Positions 45,567 through 56,219 of a stretch of 64,000 bases of DNA are shown in pieces. The notes under the pieces were generated by a model. That model was not told the origin of the DNA and ran no database searches. It was given only the letters and a program-made list of their open reading frames with translations. The position numbers were made by a program, and so were the translations under genes. This stretch comes from Paramecium octaurelia (lineage: Eukaryota > Ciliophora > Oligohymenophorea > Peniculida > Parameciidae), in the NCBI GenBank assembly GCA_905182995.1, contig CAJJDP010000092.1, positions 254,055 to 318,054 of the forward strand, read 5' to 3'. Numbering within the stretch: the stretch's first letter is position 1; each line of letters opens with the position of its first letter.

Positions 45567-46605
45567 TCAATCTATTTTTTGCTAATTATTCCTATAAAAC
45601 TAGAACATTTCTTCTTCGATGGGATGTAATTCCTTAGCACAAATTACAAATGAATGTAATGGCGACCCCATATCTATTTCTAAAAACTCATGCAAAAATC
45701 TAGAAACAATCTAAATATGCAATTAATATTTACTTTTTAACTCTCAAACCCAACTCTTGCCACTCAAAGCATATAGTTTTTTCATCTACTGCATTTAAAT
45801 CTAATTATTTATCAGATTCTATAATTTAATTGACGGCTACTTGTGACTCATAAATCTAGGAGCCTCATAAATTTTTTTTCCTCTAGCTAAATTTTCTTCC
45901 CAAATTTCCTTTAACTTTTATATCTAAAATAATTAGAGTGTGCAGATTATGATCTAAATTGGCCTTGATTTTAGGATAGAATCTATAAGGCTTCCATTTT
46001 TCAGTAAAGAATGACACAGATACTGTTTCTCCAAATCTATAGACTTGTAAACCTGTGCAACCAATAGCATTAATAGTAGAAGCATTGTGAATCACTTCTA
46101 CTTTTATTCCCAATATTACTGCTCTTAAAAAGAGATCTGTATGTATACATTTGATTCAGATGAGTTTTGTGAATTCTCTAAAATGATGAGAGAAATCAAT
46201 TAAATTTACATAAATCAACCTTTGATTTTAATTCTATCATTTAGGGGTCAATAATAGTAGCACAAAAGGGAACTCTAACTACTAAAAATGCATAGTTGTT
46301 TAAGGATCTGCAGAAACATTTACAAGTGTTCTATCAATTCCAGTTTCTCAACATTCTCTATCAGCTTCGATTACTTCTCTTCCATAAAACTCTTGAAGTT
46401 TTAATCTATCAATTCCAAGAATAGATATGTAACTTTCTAAATAAATTTCCTTGCAGGTTTTTACAGCCTAATTTAAAATTATTGTATACCTCAAGTCCTT
46501 TGACAGTAATACAAGTAATATCTATTACGTTATGCTATTAGAGAAATAATAAGTGTATCTAAATGATCCCCAAGTCCTAAACCAATGATGCAGAAACCAT
46601 TAATT
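45567..46605 (-). pseudogene. DPH5: Broken DPH5 (diphthine methyl ester synthase) copy
   Basis: Protein fragments align along the whole of DPH5 in order: IIGLGLGDHLD, ITVKGLE, YLESYISILGIDRLKLQEFY, AFLVV, then [56 protein letters not shown] and MGSPLHSFVICAKELHPIEE. They lie in different frames with no intron signals at several shifts. An in-frame TGA interrupts the segment after EADRE, the SAM-binding GDPFGATTH reads RVPFCATII, about 110 nt of unrelated sequence precedes HTDLFLRAV, and no in-frame ATG precedes IIGLG. DPH5 methylates the diphthamide precursor on eEF2; this copy cannot make the enzyme. Confidence 0.85.
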
Positions 46606-46630
46606 AATATTTATACAAAAATATTGTTAA

Positions 46631-47713
46631 TCAATATTATTATTGTCTTCTTACATTACTTTATTAGATTGAAGTTGTTTTCTCTGTTGTGGTTATTGTT
46701 TTTTGTTTCTTCAATGAATCCAATTCTGCTTAAGCCATCATACATTATTCTTAAGCAGTATGATAATCTTGATTAGCTTTCATGAATTTTTCTTTCCATA
46801 CATTTGCTTCATTTGAATAGTATTTCAATTTTTCATTTGTCTGTTGGAATTCACTCATTTCAGATTCTAATTGCCGAATCATTTATTTATATTATCCAAT
46901 TTCTTATTCTTTATTTCTATTATGTAATAACATAAAATATTTACTAGATCACTCTATTCTAATTTTGCATTTCCATTAATTGTTGATTCAATGCTCCTTC
47001 TAATTTTAATAGTTGTCTTTCTTTATCAGCCAATGCATCTCTTAATTATCTTACTTCATCTCCTCCTTACAACAATTACTAATATTCTAATTACAATTTT
47101 TAATATCTCTGTCTCCATGAATCGATTTCACTCTATTAATTTTATATTTCTTTTCTTAATCCATCTTCAATATCCTTCATCATCTTTATTTTTGCTTCCA
47201 ATTCTCTAACTTAAAACTCTTCATTAGAAGTGACCTTTAATTCTTAACCCTAATTCTTATATCGTGCCAACTCTGTTTACAAGTCATAAATCTTGACTTC
47301 CAATTCTACACATTTCTTCTTCCATGGCTCTTCGACATCCTCAACTGATAGCACTTGCATTTCTCTTTCCACATGATATAGTTCATTTATTTCCGGTTAT
47401 TAAGGAGGTGGAGTAGCTAATTGTTAAGGTTGCACCTATTAAGGCGATCTTTATTAATATTAATATTAGGGTATTTTATATTCATGTGTGTGGTGCCTAC
47501 AATATTTTTATTCAAATACGTGTGATGAGTCTAAACTGTTTTCACCTATTGATTTTGAATATATTAATTCTAAATTCCTTGTTAAGTGTAAATCGCCTGT
47601 CCTGTTGGAACCTTAATTGGTGATTAATAAGGTTGATAAGGTGGTCTTTAAATGCCGCTGGTTCCTAAGACCACTGATTACACTGGGGCACTAGCTATTT
47701 GTTACGGATACAT
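46631..47713 (-). CDS. Coiled-coil protein with Pro/Gln-rich head
   Basis: Starts MYPQQIASAPVQSVVLGTSG; the first about 120 residues are Pro/Gln/Tyr-rich. From VEEPWKKKCVELEVKIYDLQ onward it is a long coiled coil (RQLRDALADKERQLLKLEGA, RQLESEMSEFQQTNEKLKYY) ending VRRQQQY. A 28-nt intron near 46940 is clear and one or two more lie near 47450-47540. This head-plus-rod design is common in ciliate cortical and basal-body proteins; the exact family is not recognised. Confidence 0.7.
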
Positions 47714-47768
47714 TTTAATATTTAATTAATAATTCAATTTAAATTAGTATTGCAAATAATCATATATA

Positions 47769-48910
47769 TCACTTATACAACAACTTCCCCTTTTTAATAA
47801 TCATTCTGTCTTTCGTTGAAAAACTTCTCTTTTTATCAATTTAATGAAATATATCCTAATATTCAGTTTATATTGTCGTAGGCTCCAAGAATTATCCAGC
47901 ATGCAAACTCGGAAATAATTTCTAATGTAAGGCTTATAGCAATTTTTCATTTATTAACACAAGTTCTAATACTTTTAATTTATCTTCTTTTCTAAAAACA
48001 TTAAAATCAGATAATTTATTGTCAACTTGAACATTTTGACGACGTCTCAAAATATCTTTACGAACTTACTTTATTATTTATTATTCATTACCTCAACACA
48101 ATCAATAAAGAATTCCTCATACTCACTTCTCGTTGCAAATGCCTTTGTTGATTGACAAATTGCTTAATTCATTTTCTAGCGTAATAATTGTATCTACTTG
48201 GTCTTAGTATTTTCGATGAATGTCACATACTGAGCAACTTCATTTATTATTTAATTTTGATCATCATGTGGTATCCTTTCAAAGATGTCTTGCAATTATT
48301 TAATATGCTTTGGTTATGCATACCCTGACATAATCCTTTTAGGTTTTGGTTAAGTACAGAATAATTATTGTTCTTTAATTTATTCTGCTTATTCTGTTGC
48401 CACACTTGTTGTGTGTCTAATAACTTCATATTTCTTATTCTTTCGCATCAATTACTTAATTTATTCTTCAAGGAACTCGTTTTCTTTTTGAACTTCTTGC
48501 AATCTAAATTTCAATTCAAAGATATCTTTGTTTTTTACCTCTATTTTAGTATACAGCTTAACACTTTCATCTCTGAACCATTCTAATTATTACTCCATAT
48601 TTTGAATGCGTTTGTTATCTTTATAGTATCTCTCCATCTCGACACTTTTCTCCTTTAAATATTTCAAGTCTTCCTTCACTTATCTCATATAACCATTATA
48701 TGCTATAATGAACTCAGAAAGTGCTTTCTCTTTTACCATTGTTACTTTAGATTCCAACATATCTAAATAGTTTTCCACTTAATTTTTTAAATCATTAATC
48801 CTAGTGAGTTTAAGTGGGGATGATGGTTAAGATTACAAATCTTCATAATTCTTTCCTGAGATGTATGATTTATGAGAATTTCTGATAGGAAAGATTTCAC
48901 TATCTAACAT
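47769..48910 (-). CDS. Coiled-coil protein, about 370 residues
   Basis: MLDSEIFPIRNSHKSYISGK start, then continuous heptad-rich helix (NQVENYLDMLESKVTMVKEK, FELKFRLQEVQKENEFLEEQ) and a more globular C-terminal third (IKQLQDIFERIPHDDQNQII, LEPTTIQTEYQDIFHQ). One 23-nt intron near 48070 ends AAG. It stops at a TGA at 47769, 55 bp before the next same-strand gene. Likely structural; no family recognised. Confidence 0.7.
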
Positions 48911-49022
48911 AAATTAATTAATGATTATGAAATTAAAAGAAAAATAAAACTAATCAATGCTGATGATTGGATAACTGATCTCCTATTAATAATAAATTAA
49001 CAAATTAGTTACAAAAATATAG

Positions 49023-49142
49023 ATGAATCAACAAAATAAATATGAGAATGCATAGGATTAGGAAATATAGATGGAACCAAATATATTTAAATCATTATAT
49101 GAATAGATTAAACTTTTTGAAGGAAATTTTGAATCAAATTGA
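49023..49142 (+). CDS. Possible very short gene or first exon
   Basis: 40 codons, MNQQNKYENAQDQEIQMEPN onward, to a TGA at 49140. A further coiled-coil-like segment (FKELCKQVEQNLLTLKKLIY) follows in another frame after a possible 31-nt intron, but this would run into the convergent gene ending at 49270. The structure is not resolved. Confidence 0.25.
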
Positions 49143-49269
49143 ATGTATTATCAATTTAAGCCAAATAATAACTAGAATTTAAGGAATTGTGTAAATAAGT
49201 TGAACAAAACCTATTGACCTTAAAAAAATTAATCTACTTATTTTAAGGAGGTGTGAATATTGATTTGAA

Positions 49270-50015
49270 TCATTCTGTGTGTTCCTTATTTGTTTAAAAT
49301 AGAAATTTCTCAGGAATTATCCATCCAGTTACTAATGGTAAACCTTACTATCAATAAATTAAGACGCCTTACTTTCATTTATTCGCACATCAATTTAAAT
49401 TGTGCCAAAGCAATTTGAACCTCATATTTCTAATCTTATTGTTATTACTAAGATTACTATTATTACTACTACTAAGCAATTGCTTATAATGAAATACGAG
49501 TTGCTTTATTGGCATAGTCAACTTAAACTGTGAAGGTTAAATTGCCTTTGATAGTCTACTCTTCAAGTTTGATTTCAGGGCTAGTTGACATTTAATCGCA
49601 TAAATCTATAATATAACCACAGTTCTCGTAGCTAATTGGAAAATTTAAAGATTCTTTATTATTAACCTAGAATTGAATAACCTCTTTATACTTCTTTTCC
49701 AATTTCTGCAATAGGTTAAAATCTCCATAAATAAATATAATTTCTTGTGTATTTCATCTTTGCAACAACAGAACCTTATTTAGTCACTTGATATTGAGGC
49801 TACATCATATTTTATGTTACATAACAAGGCATAAGTGAAACTATGGCTCCTTTTCCTTTGATTTTACTGATTTGATCATAGTGATTTATCACATCGAAAG
49901 TGTAGGAATAATTAGTAGATGCTGCTTTCATTCCTGGCTTCCCTTAACTTTGCTTATTCATATTACAGAAGCTGAATCTAAGATTACTTAACTTTTGTAA
50001 AGCATGTCCAAACAT
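49270..50015 (-). CDS. Hypothetical protein with polyglutamine tract, 222 residues
   Basis: Three introns (21, 31 and 25 nt) give exactly 223 codons. Start MFGHALQKLSNLRFSFCNMN, then KIKGKGAIVSLMPCYPQYQV, a globular-looking middle (NFPISYENCGYIIDLCDQMS, GNLTFTVQVDYANKATRISL), a tract of about 15 Gln built mainly from TAG/TAA codons, and the C-terminus KQGLPLVTGWIIPEKFLF. No family. It starts 13 bp after the Arf-like gene stop on the same strand. The plus-strand frame opposite its 3' end is a shadow. Confidence 0.65.
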
Positions 50016-50028
50016 TAAATAAATTATA

Positions 50029-50615
50029 TCACTATTAAAATTTATGATCCAATAATTTATTCATTTTATCGATACCTTCCCAAATTCCTTCTCCTGTTTT
50101 TGCACTGCATCTCTACATTACTACATCTTATTCCTGCTATTGAATATCCTTATATAGTTCCATAGGTCCTGATCTTGGTAAATCTATTTTATTCAAATAT
50201 ATTAGCAACACTATCTATTTTAGATGACTTAATACTTTCTATTTTATTTCGCTGCCCAATTTTTTCAATTCATTTTTAACAATTTCTATTCTCTCTGAAT
50301 CCGTTGTATCAATTACAAATACTAATCCATCTAAGTTTTCATAGTAATGAGACCATAATGTTCTAACTTTTCCCCCAACATCAAATACTAAATAATGTCT
50401 TGCCTTAAATTAAATTGTTTCCACATTCAAACCTAATTTCATTTTGCAATACCTATTGTAGGCTAAGTTTCTGTAAATTTTCCATTTTTCAAATATTGAA
50501 GTATTGATGTTTTTCCGCTTCCTTCTAATCCAACTATCACTATTTTAAGCTTCTTAGAACTTTGCAAAGTCATGCTTATATCTTCTTCTTTTGAAGACGA
50601 AGTAAGGCAACCCAT
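50029..50615 (-). CDS. Arf/Arl-family small GTPase with altered switch II
   Basis: 188 residues with one 20-nt intron; spliced length 189 codons. MGCLTSSSKEEDI gives an N-myristoylatable Gly2. P-loop GLEGSGKTS near residue 29, switch I TIGLNVETI, then FDVGGKVRTLW where Arf proteins have DVGGQ..R..W, NKIDLP for guanine specificity and CSAKTGEGI. The catalytic Gln of DVGGQ is Lys here, which should slow intrinsic or GAP-stimulated hydrolysis. A slightly extended N-terminus precedes the G domain. Likely a membrane-trafficking or ciliary Arl. Confidence 0.92.
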
Positions 50616-51369
50616 ATTTACGAAATATTTAAAATATTTATAAAAAATTTATTAATCCTTTATATTATTTCTATTTTATACTTTGCTGAATGTTAAATAT
50701 TGAAACTGAATTTTCACCTCATCATTTACCTAAGCTATACTTTTTAGTTACGAGTGTTAATACAAAACATAATTGAATTTTCAATCTGTAAAATTAAGAA
50801 GTTGGATTAAACAATTAGCTTAATACTATTTTAAAAGATTGATTTAAGCTCGATCTAAATGAAAAATTGGGAGATAACCCATAAGACCGATAAAAAAAAA
50901 AGAAGGCACAAAATCCTTCTTAAAATTGATCATTCAAAATATTTTATCTATTTGATTGTTTGAGGAGTAAAGCAAAATTTAAATGAAATACATTATTATT
51001 TTTCATAAAATTACTGGTGTAATAATTTATGTATAAAAATACTTTTGAAATGGGAAACTAAAATTTCTATGTAATTCATAATTTCTCGCAACAATAAACT
51101 TCAGAATATTCTGTTGTTCAAAACGAAATCATAAATGATTTTATTACAAAGTAGTCAAAATAATGAAATTCTTCTGATGAGTCAATTTCTAACATATATT
51201 ATATATACTTAAATATTTCATCACCATTTTGTTCTTCTTATCAAGCCGATTACATCTACTATAAATTTAAATATTCCTTTATTTTATATTTTTTAATAAT
51301 TTAATCAAGAATAAATTCTATTTATCGTTAGAATTCTATAATTAAGTTCTTCTCTTTACAAAATGGCTC
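50616..51369. other. Gene-poor AT-rich stretch with a possible 5' gene fragment
   Basis: About 750 bases with no sustained frame. At 51050-51166 a plus-strand frame reads MGNQNFYVIHNFSQQQTSE and continues for 38 residues to a TGA, then stays open in the same frame (NSSDESISNIYYIY). This looks like the start of a gene with an in-frame stop, or a gene fragment. Nothing else is supported. Confidence 0.35.
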
Positions 51370-51621
51370 ATGTGCGTTAAAAATATTCAAATTTCAATTG
51401 CTCTTTTCTATCAAAAAGAATTTGGTATGACATCCATTTTACTTAATTTTCACGAAACAAATTTAAAAGAAACAAACAAAATAATAATATCTGGTGTCAC
51501 TTATAATGATATTAATCAATCGTATTTTATAAATAGATTCAAAGTTTTATTTACAGTTGGATTCTATTCAGGTTAAAATAAAATGAATTAAGTGGCAAGT
51601 GTACTTTTTTGCTTTATTTGA
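51370..51621 (+). CDS. Reading frame running into the duplicated segment
   Basis: 84 codons, MCVKNIQISIALFYQKEFGM onward, ending at a TGA at 51619 just inside the first repeat copy. Composition is mixed and there is no motif. It could be a gene remnant. Confidence 0.25.
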
Positions 51622-51868
51622 AGGGCCATTAGCAAAATTTTTTTGCCACTAATTATGAAAAGAACAATTTAATTTTAGGATTAAATAATTATTTATTAAG
51701 AATTATTACCTATATTATCACTACAGGTCTTAATTTTGGTATTATGAGATTTTTTGTTTGCAAAAACGATCTAAATTTTATCTCGTCCAAAGTTGAATCA
51801 GTTAAATTAGCCCCAAAAAATATCTTTGAGAATATATAGTTAGAGTAATTTGAGATTTTAGAATCAAA

Positions 51869-52102
51869 ATGAAGGATAAAAAAGGGAAATCACTAAGAGA
51901 TTATGGTCATTTTCTAAGAAGCCGAAAAGCAAGTACAAGAACCGCACTCTACTTAATCTAAATAGCTAAAATATAAATAGAAGGAAATGCTCTAAAAATT
52001 GAGAAGATACTAAACAGTATTTAGATTAAAATAAGAACTAAATCATCTGAAATCCTTATAGAACCTAAAAAAAACCTATGCTTAAGGATTACAAAAGTAT
52101 GA
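51869..52102 (+). CDS. Small unrecognised frame inside repeat copy 1
   Basis: 78 codons, MKDKKGKSLRDYGHFLRSRK then lysine-rich, to TGA at 52100. It may be an upstream exon of the following frame. The same frame is present in copy 2 at 53142-53375. Confidence 0.3.
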
Positions 52103-52189
52103 TTAATTTAGTCTGCCTTATAATTAGAAATACAATCATATTTCTACGTATTTATGAAAATTGCAATTATTTGATTCAATTAGGCTAAA

Positions 52190-52801
52190 ATGGCTGATAC
52201 CACTGGTTAAATAGCCTTTGAACATCTCATTGATAATAGGCAGGATGTGAGGATAAAAAAAGAATTGATAAAACTTTTTCCAAAAGAATAAAATCTAAAA
52301 GTATTCGTGATGAAAGGTGAAAATTCAAAATAAATATAAAAGATACTAAAAGAAATTCAGATCATTAGCAAAAGGACCTAAAACATTGATGAAAAAAATG
52401 CTAAAGAAAATAAAAAGCAATAGAAATTAAAAGAACACTAGCAATAGCAAAGATAAAATTACAGAAAAATGTGCTTAAGAAATAGAAAAAAATCAAGATG
52501 TCAAGTAAAATATTATTTTGATGAAAGGCTAAGAGAACAATTGAGAAATGGATATGCAAGAAATGAAGGACAGAATTCATAAGGGAGCAAGACGGATATC
52601 GGCATTTTGAACACCATCATAAAGATTTTAAAAAAATAGGAGAAAAAATTCTTTGTGCAGAAAGAAAGGAAAATGTTGCAGAATCAGAGTAGTAGCAAGA
52701 AGAAAAATGATATCTATATATATACTGCGCTTATTAACGTTACTAACTCATCAGATAATTTGATAATTTAAAAACTTTTTGCTTAAATATGGTCTTTGTG
52801 A
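52190..52801 (+). CDS. Unrecognised lysine-rich protein, 203 residues (copy 1)
   Basis: 204 codons from MADTTGQIAFEHLIDNRQDV to a TGA at 52799. The N-terminus is ordinary (KKELIKLFPKEQNLKVFVMK); the middle and C-terminus are basic and Gln/Lys-rich (KMCLRNRKKSRCQVKYYFDE). No recognised domain. The identical frame lies at 53463-54074 in the second copy. Confidence 0.4.
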
Positions 52802-52873
52802 GTCTGCTATTTTTTGCTATCTTATTTAAATTTCTCAACTTGCCCCTACATTTTGCAGAAATATCTCAACATG

Positions 52874-52874
52874 N
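52874..52874. other. Undetermined base joining the two repeat copies
   Basis: A single n sits exactly between the end of copy 1 and the start of copy 2, as expected if two contigs with overlapping ends were joined by a minimal gap instead of being merged. Confidence 0.9.
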
Positions 52875-53141
52875 TACTTTTTTGCTTTATTTGAAGGGCC
52901 ATTAGCAAAATTTTTTTGCCACTAATTATGAAAAGAACAATTTAATTTTAGGATTAAATAATTATTTATTAAGAATTATTACCTATATTATCACTACAGG
53001 TCTTAATTTTGGTATTATGAGATTTTTTGTTTGCAAAAACGATCTAAATTTTATCTCGTCCAAAGTTGAATCAGTTAAATTAGCCCCAAAAAATATCTTT
53101 GAGAATATATAGTTAGAGTAATTTGAGATTTTAGAATCAAA

Positions 53142-53375
53142 ATGAAGGATAAAAAAGGGAAATCACTAAGAGATTATGGTCATTTTCTAAGAAGCCGAAA
53201 AGCAAGTACAAGAACCGCACTCTACTTAATCTAAATAGCTAAAATATAAATAGAAGGAAATGCTCTAAAAATTGAGAAGATACTAAACAGTATTTAGATT
53301 AAAATAAGAACTAAATCATCTGAAATCCTTATAGAACCTAAAAAAAACCTATGCTTAAGGATTACAAAAGTATGA
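53142..53375 (+). CDS. Small unrecognised frame inside repeat copy 2
   Basis: Duplicate of the frame at 51869-52102, same sequence and same TGA. Confidence 0.3.
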
Positions 53376-53462
53376 TTAATTTAGTCTGCCTTATAATTAG
53401 AAATACAATCATATTTCTACGTATTTATGAAAATTGCAATTATTTGATTCAATTAGGCTAAA

Positions 53463-54074
53463 ATGGCTGATACCACTGGTTAAATAGCCTTTGAACATCT
53501 CATTGATAATAGGCAGGATGTGAGGATAAAAAAAGAATTGATAAAACTTTTTCCAAAAGAATAAAATCTAAAAGTATTCGTGATGAAAGGTGAAAATTCA
53601 AAATAAATATAAAAGATACTAAAAGAAATTCAGATCATTAGCAAAAGGACCTAAAACATTGATGAAAAAAATGCTAAAGAAAATAAAAAGCAATAGAAAT
53701 TAAAAGAACACTAGCAATAGCAAAGATAAAATTACAGAAAAATGTGCTTAAGAAATAGAAAAAAATCAAGATGTCAAGTAAAATATTATTTTGATGAAAG
53801 GCTAAGAGAACAATTGAGAAATGGATATGCAAGAAATGAAGGACAGAATTCATAAGGGAGCAAGACGGATATCGGCATTTTGAACACCATCATAAAGATT
53901 TTAAAAAAATAGGAGAAAAAATTCTTTGTGCAGAAAGAAAGGAAAATGTTGCAGAATCAGAGTAGTAGCAAGAAGAAAAATGATATCTATATATATACTG
54001 CGCTTATTAACGTTACTAACTCATCAGATAATTTGATAATTTAAAAACTTTTTGCTTAAATATGGTCTTTGTGA
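53463..54074 (+). CDS. Unrecognised lysine-rich protein, 203 residues (copy 2)
   Basis: Duplicate of 52190-52801, apparently identical. If the duplication is an assembly artefact only one of the two exists. Confidence 0.4.
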
Positions 54075-54138
54075 GTCTGCTATTTTTTGCTATCTTATTT
54101 AAATTTCTCAACTTGCCCCTACATTTTGCAGAAATATC

Positions 54139-54700
54139 TCAACATGGATCTAATTAACGAATTATATTTTATTTGAAATAACTGTTACATTAGATCACCC
54201 TATGTAAGATTTGATTTGATAAATCATGCACTTTGGGATTCATGAAGAAAGAATGATTTGGATCTATCGTTTCAAGAAAATTGACTGCCCATGTTTGATC
54301 AGGGTGGTTTCTATCACCAAAGCCAAGCACTTAGGCATTTTAGTTTCTTTTAAATTTCGTGTAGAATTCCTCTTAAGTTGTCTATCTTAGCAATTATCCT
54401 ATTTGAAATTTTTTTGATTCTAAGCTATAGCAATTTTTGTAGTACTGAGCAAATATTATACTGTTACACCTGAAGAACGGATAGTGGGCAAATAATATCC
54501 AGCTAAGATAAATCCATACTACATAGATTAAACCGAACTAGTTGCCTAATTTCTTTGTAAAATGGAAATCCTAAAGAATTCTAAATCTTTGTTCAATTAA
54601 TTAAAATTGCAAAAGAAAATTGATAATAAAAAAAATTCATTCAAACCAAATGCCTTTTAGAAAGAAGATTTGAATTTGCAAAATAATTTAAAACTCTTCG
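54139..54700 (-). CDS. Unrecognised protein, 5' end not found
   Basis: A well-formed C-terminal part is read on this strand: YVVWIYLSWILFAHYPFFRC (hydrophobic), KFQIGQLLRQTTQEEFYTKF, then FGDRNHPDQTWAVNFLETID and FFMNPKVHDLSNQILHRV, ending at a TGA at 54139 inside the end of repeat copy 2. Upstream the frame meets a TGA near 54640 without a good ATG, so the 5' exon is missing, unspliced in my reading, or lost. No family recognised. Confidence 0.45.
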
Positions 54701-54779
54701 ACGTTGAGATTAAAAATTAGTCTATATTGTGTGCTCAAATGTAAAATTTTTCTTATATATTGAAAATAATTTATTAAAT

Positions 54780-56219
54780 AGAAGGAACAGTTTATTGAAA
54801 TATTTTGGGAGAAATTAAATAATTAAAAAATTAGTATTACTTACCACGTCAAAAAACACGTTTACAAATTATAGATTATTGAAATCCACCTTCCAAAATT
54901 TTGTGAATGACTTTAATAGTATGCTTAGCAATTACTTAATCTAGTAAAAATCAACTGTTCTATAATGAAATTTAGTAGTGAAATTGAAAATCCACAAATC
55001 TTTTATTACTACTTTTATATAACTATTAAAGCTTAAAGAATGTCTTTTCGTATCTTGAGTTGCAACTGCTGGGCAAATTTATAAAATATGCTGTTGGATA
55101 AATATTTAAAATAAGTGATTTTTTTCCAATTAAATGATTATATAACTTTATAGATACATATTAAATGCTTTTTTTAAAGCTTATCTTGATGTACATTAAT
55201 TTTACCTATGATCCATTTGTTACTCCAAGGTATTTGTATTTGGTTATTATAAGAAAACCTTGGATATTTAACTACTTCACTTATAAATGAGTTTAAATAA
55301 AGAAGATTCTACTCTTTAATTTATTTATTTAGAGTTATGTTTCAAAGATAGCACTGAAATTGTATGGAGAAAATTCTTTTACAATGTCTAACAAAGAATG
55401 CAATGTCATCAGTATATTAGTTGCTTTCACATTCAAATGAAATAGACTGAAAATTTTCCCATATAAATATTAAATAAAGCTGATTTATTTTCAATTGATT
55501 ATATTGTACATTTTTACAAAAATCTACCTTAAGTTTCTCTATAATGAGAGGCGTTCAAAGATTGAATGATTAGAGTAGAATGAGTAAAAAATTTACTTAA
55601 GATCTTCTTAGGTCAATATTGATACACGGTGTATCTAGCTTTTAAACTGTTAATTAGAAGGGAACATTAACCATCCACGTTTTATCTTGGGTGATGTACT
55701 TCATCAAATCCCTAAGGTTTTCATAATACAATACTAGCCAGCATTTGCCAGAGTTTTAAATCTTAAAGTTGTATCCTACAAAATTTATTTGCCATTTTAG
55801 ATTGATAATATATGGTTATAACTGAGATTATCTTTTTGGAAGGTATAATCCATTCAATATGATGCTGTTGCAAGCTGAATCAATCGAACCAAAGGTTGCA
55901 TTGGCCTCTTACAAAGTTATTGACATTGAGGTTAGAAATTTAATTTTATATTTTTAATTTGAATTACATTTTATTTCTTTGATTCGATATATATTTTGTG
56001 AATTCAGAATTAAAGATTTAAATATTAGATTTTTAACAGAAAAACAATTACACAATACTCTAAATTCACGATTTTAAACTAAAATAACAATTAATTTTTG
56101 AATGTTTTATATCTTCTAACAGACAATTTATTAACAGACTTTTAGTTTAAATGAATACTGAGCAAATAATAAAGTGATTCTGACTTAGAGTTCTTCAGAT
56201 TTTAACTTCAATAGTATCT
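54780..56219. other. Relic-rich stretch without intact genes
   Basis: Apart from the reverse-transcriptase fragment, no sustained frame is convincing. A plus-strand segment MMLLQAESIEPKVALASYKV at 55861 is balanced but short. The rest is AT-rich and broken. Confidence 0.4.
55190..55760 (-). mobile_element. Decayed LINE-type reverse transcriptase fragment
   Basis: On this strand, near 55391-55415, one frame reads YTDDIAFFVRHCKRIFS, the YxDD catalytic core of reverse transcriptase, preceded in another frame by ALFNIYMGKF (the usual LLFNIYIxxF). About 150 bases downstream KYKYLGVTNGS matches the YKYLGV motif that follows the palm in non-LTR elements. The motifs are in order but in different frames with intervening TGAs, so the element is dead. 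Paramecium germline genomes contain LINEs; this is likely a remnant left in macronuclear DNA. Confidence 0.7.

Larger units (their letters stand above)
51602..52873. repeat. Direct repeat, copy 1 (1272 bp)
   Basis: From tacttttttgctttatttga to tctcaacatg this block reappears, apparently base for base, at 52875-54146. It is followed immediately by the only N in the window (52874). Confidence 0.9.
52875..54146. repeat. Direct repeat, copy 2 (1272 bp)
   Basis: Offset from copy 1 by 1273 bases. I found no difference on reading both. After tctcaacatg the sequence continues as new DNA (gatctaattaacg). Confidence 0.9.

Noticed and set aside
45567..46605. In-frame TGA in DPH5 as a possible selenocysteine or readthrough site
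   Set aside because: The same gene has several frameshifts and lost motifs, so decay explains it better than recoding.
49099..49492. Plus-strand 121-codon gene ending in a leucine run
   Set aside because: The leucine run is the antisense of the polyglutamine tract of the minus-strand gene 49270-50015, which splices cleanly to 223 codons.
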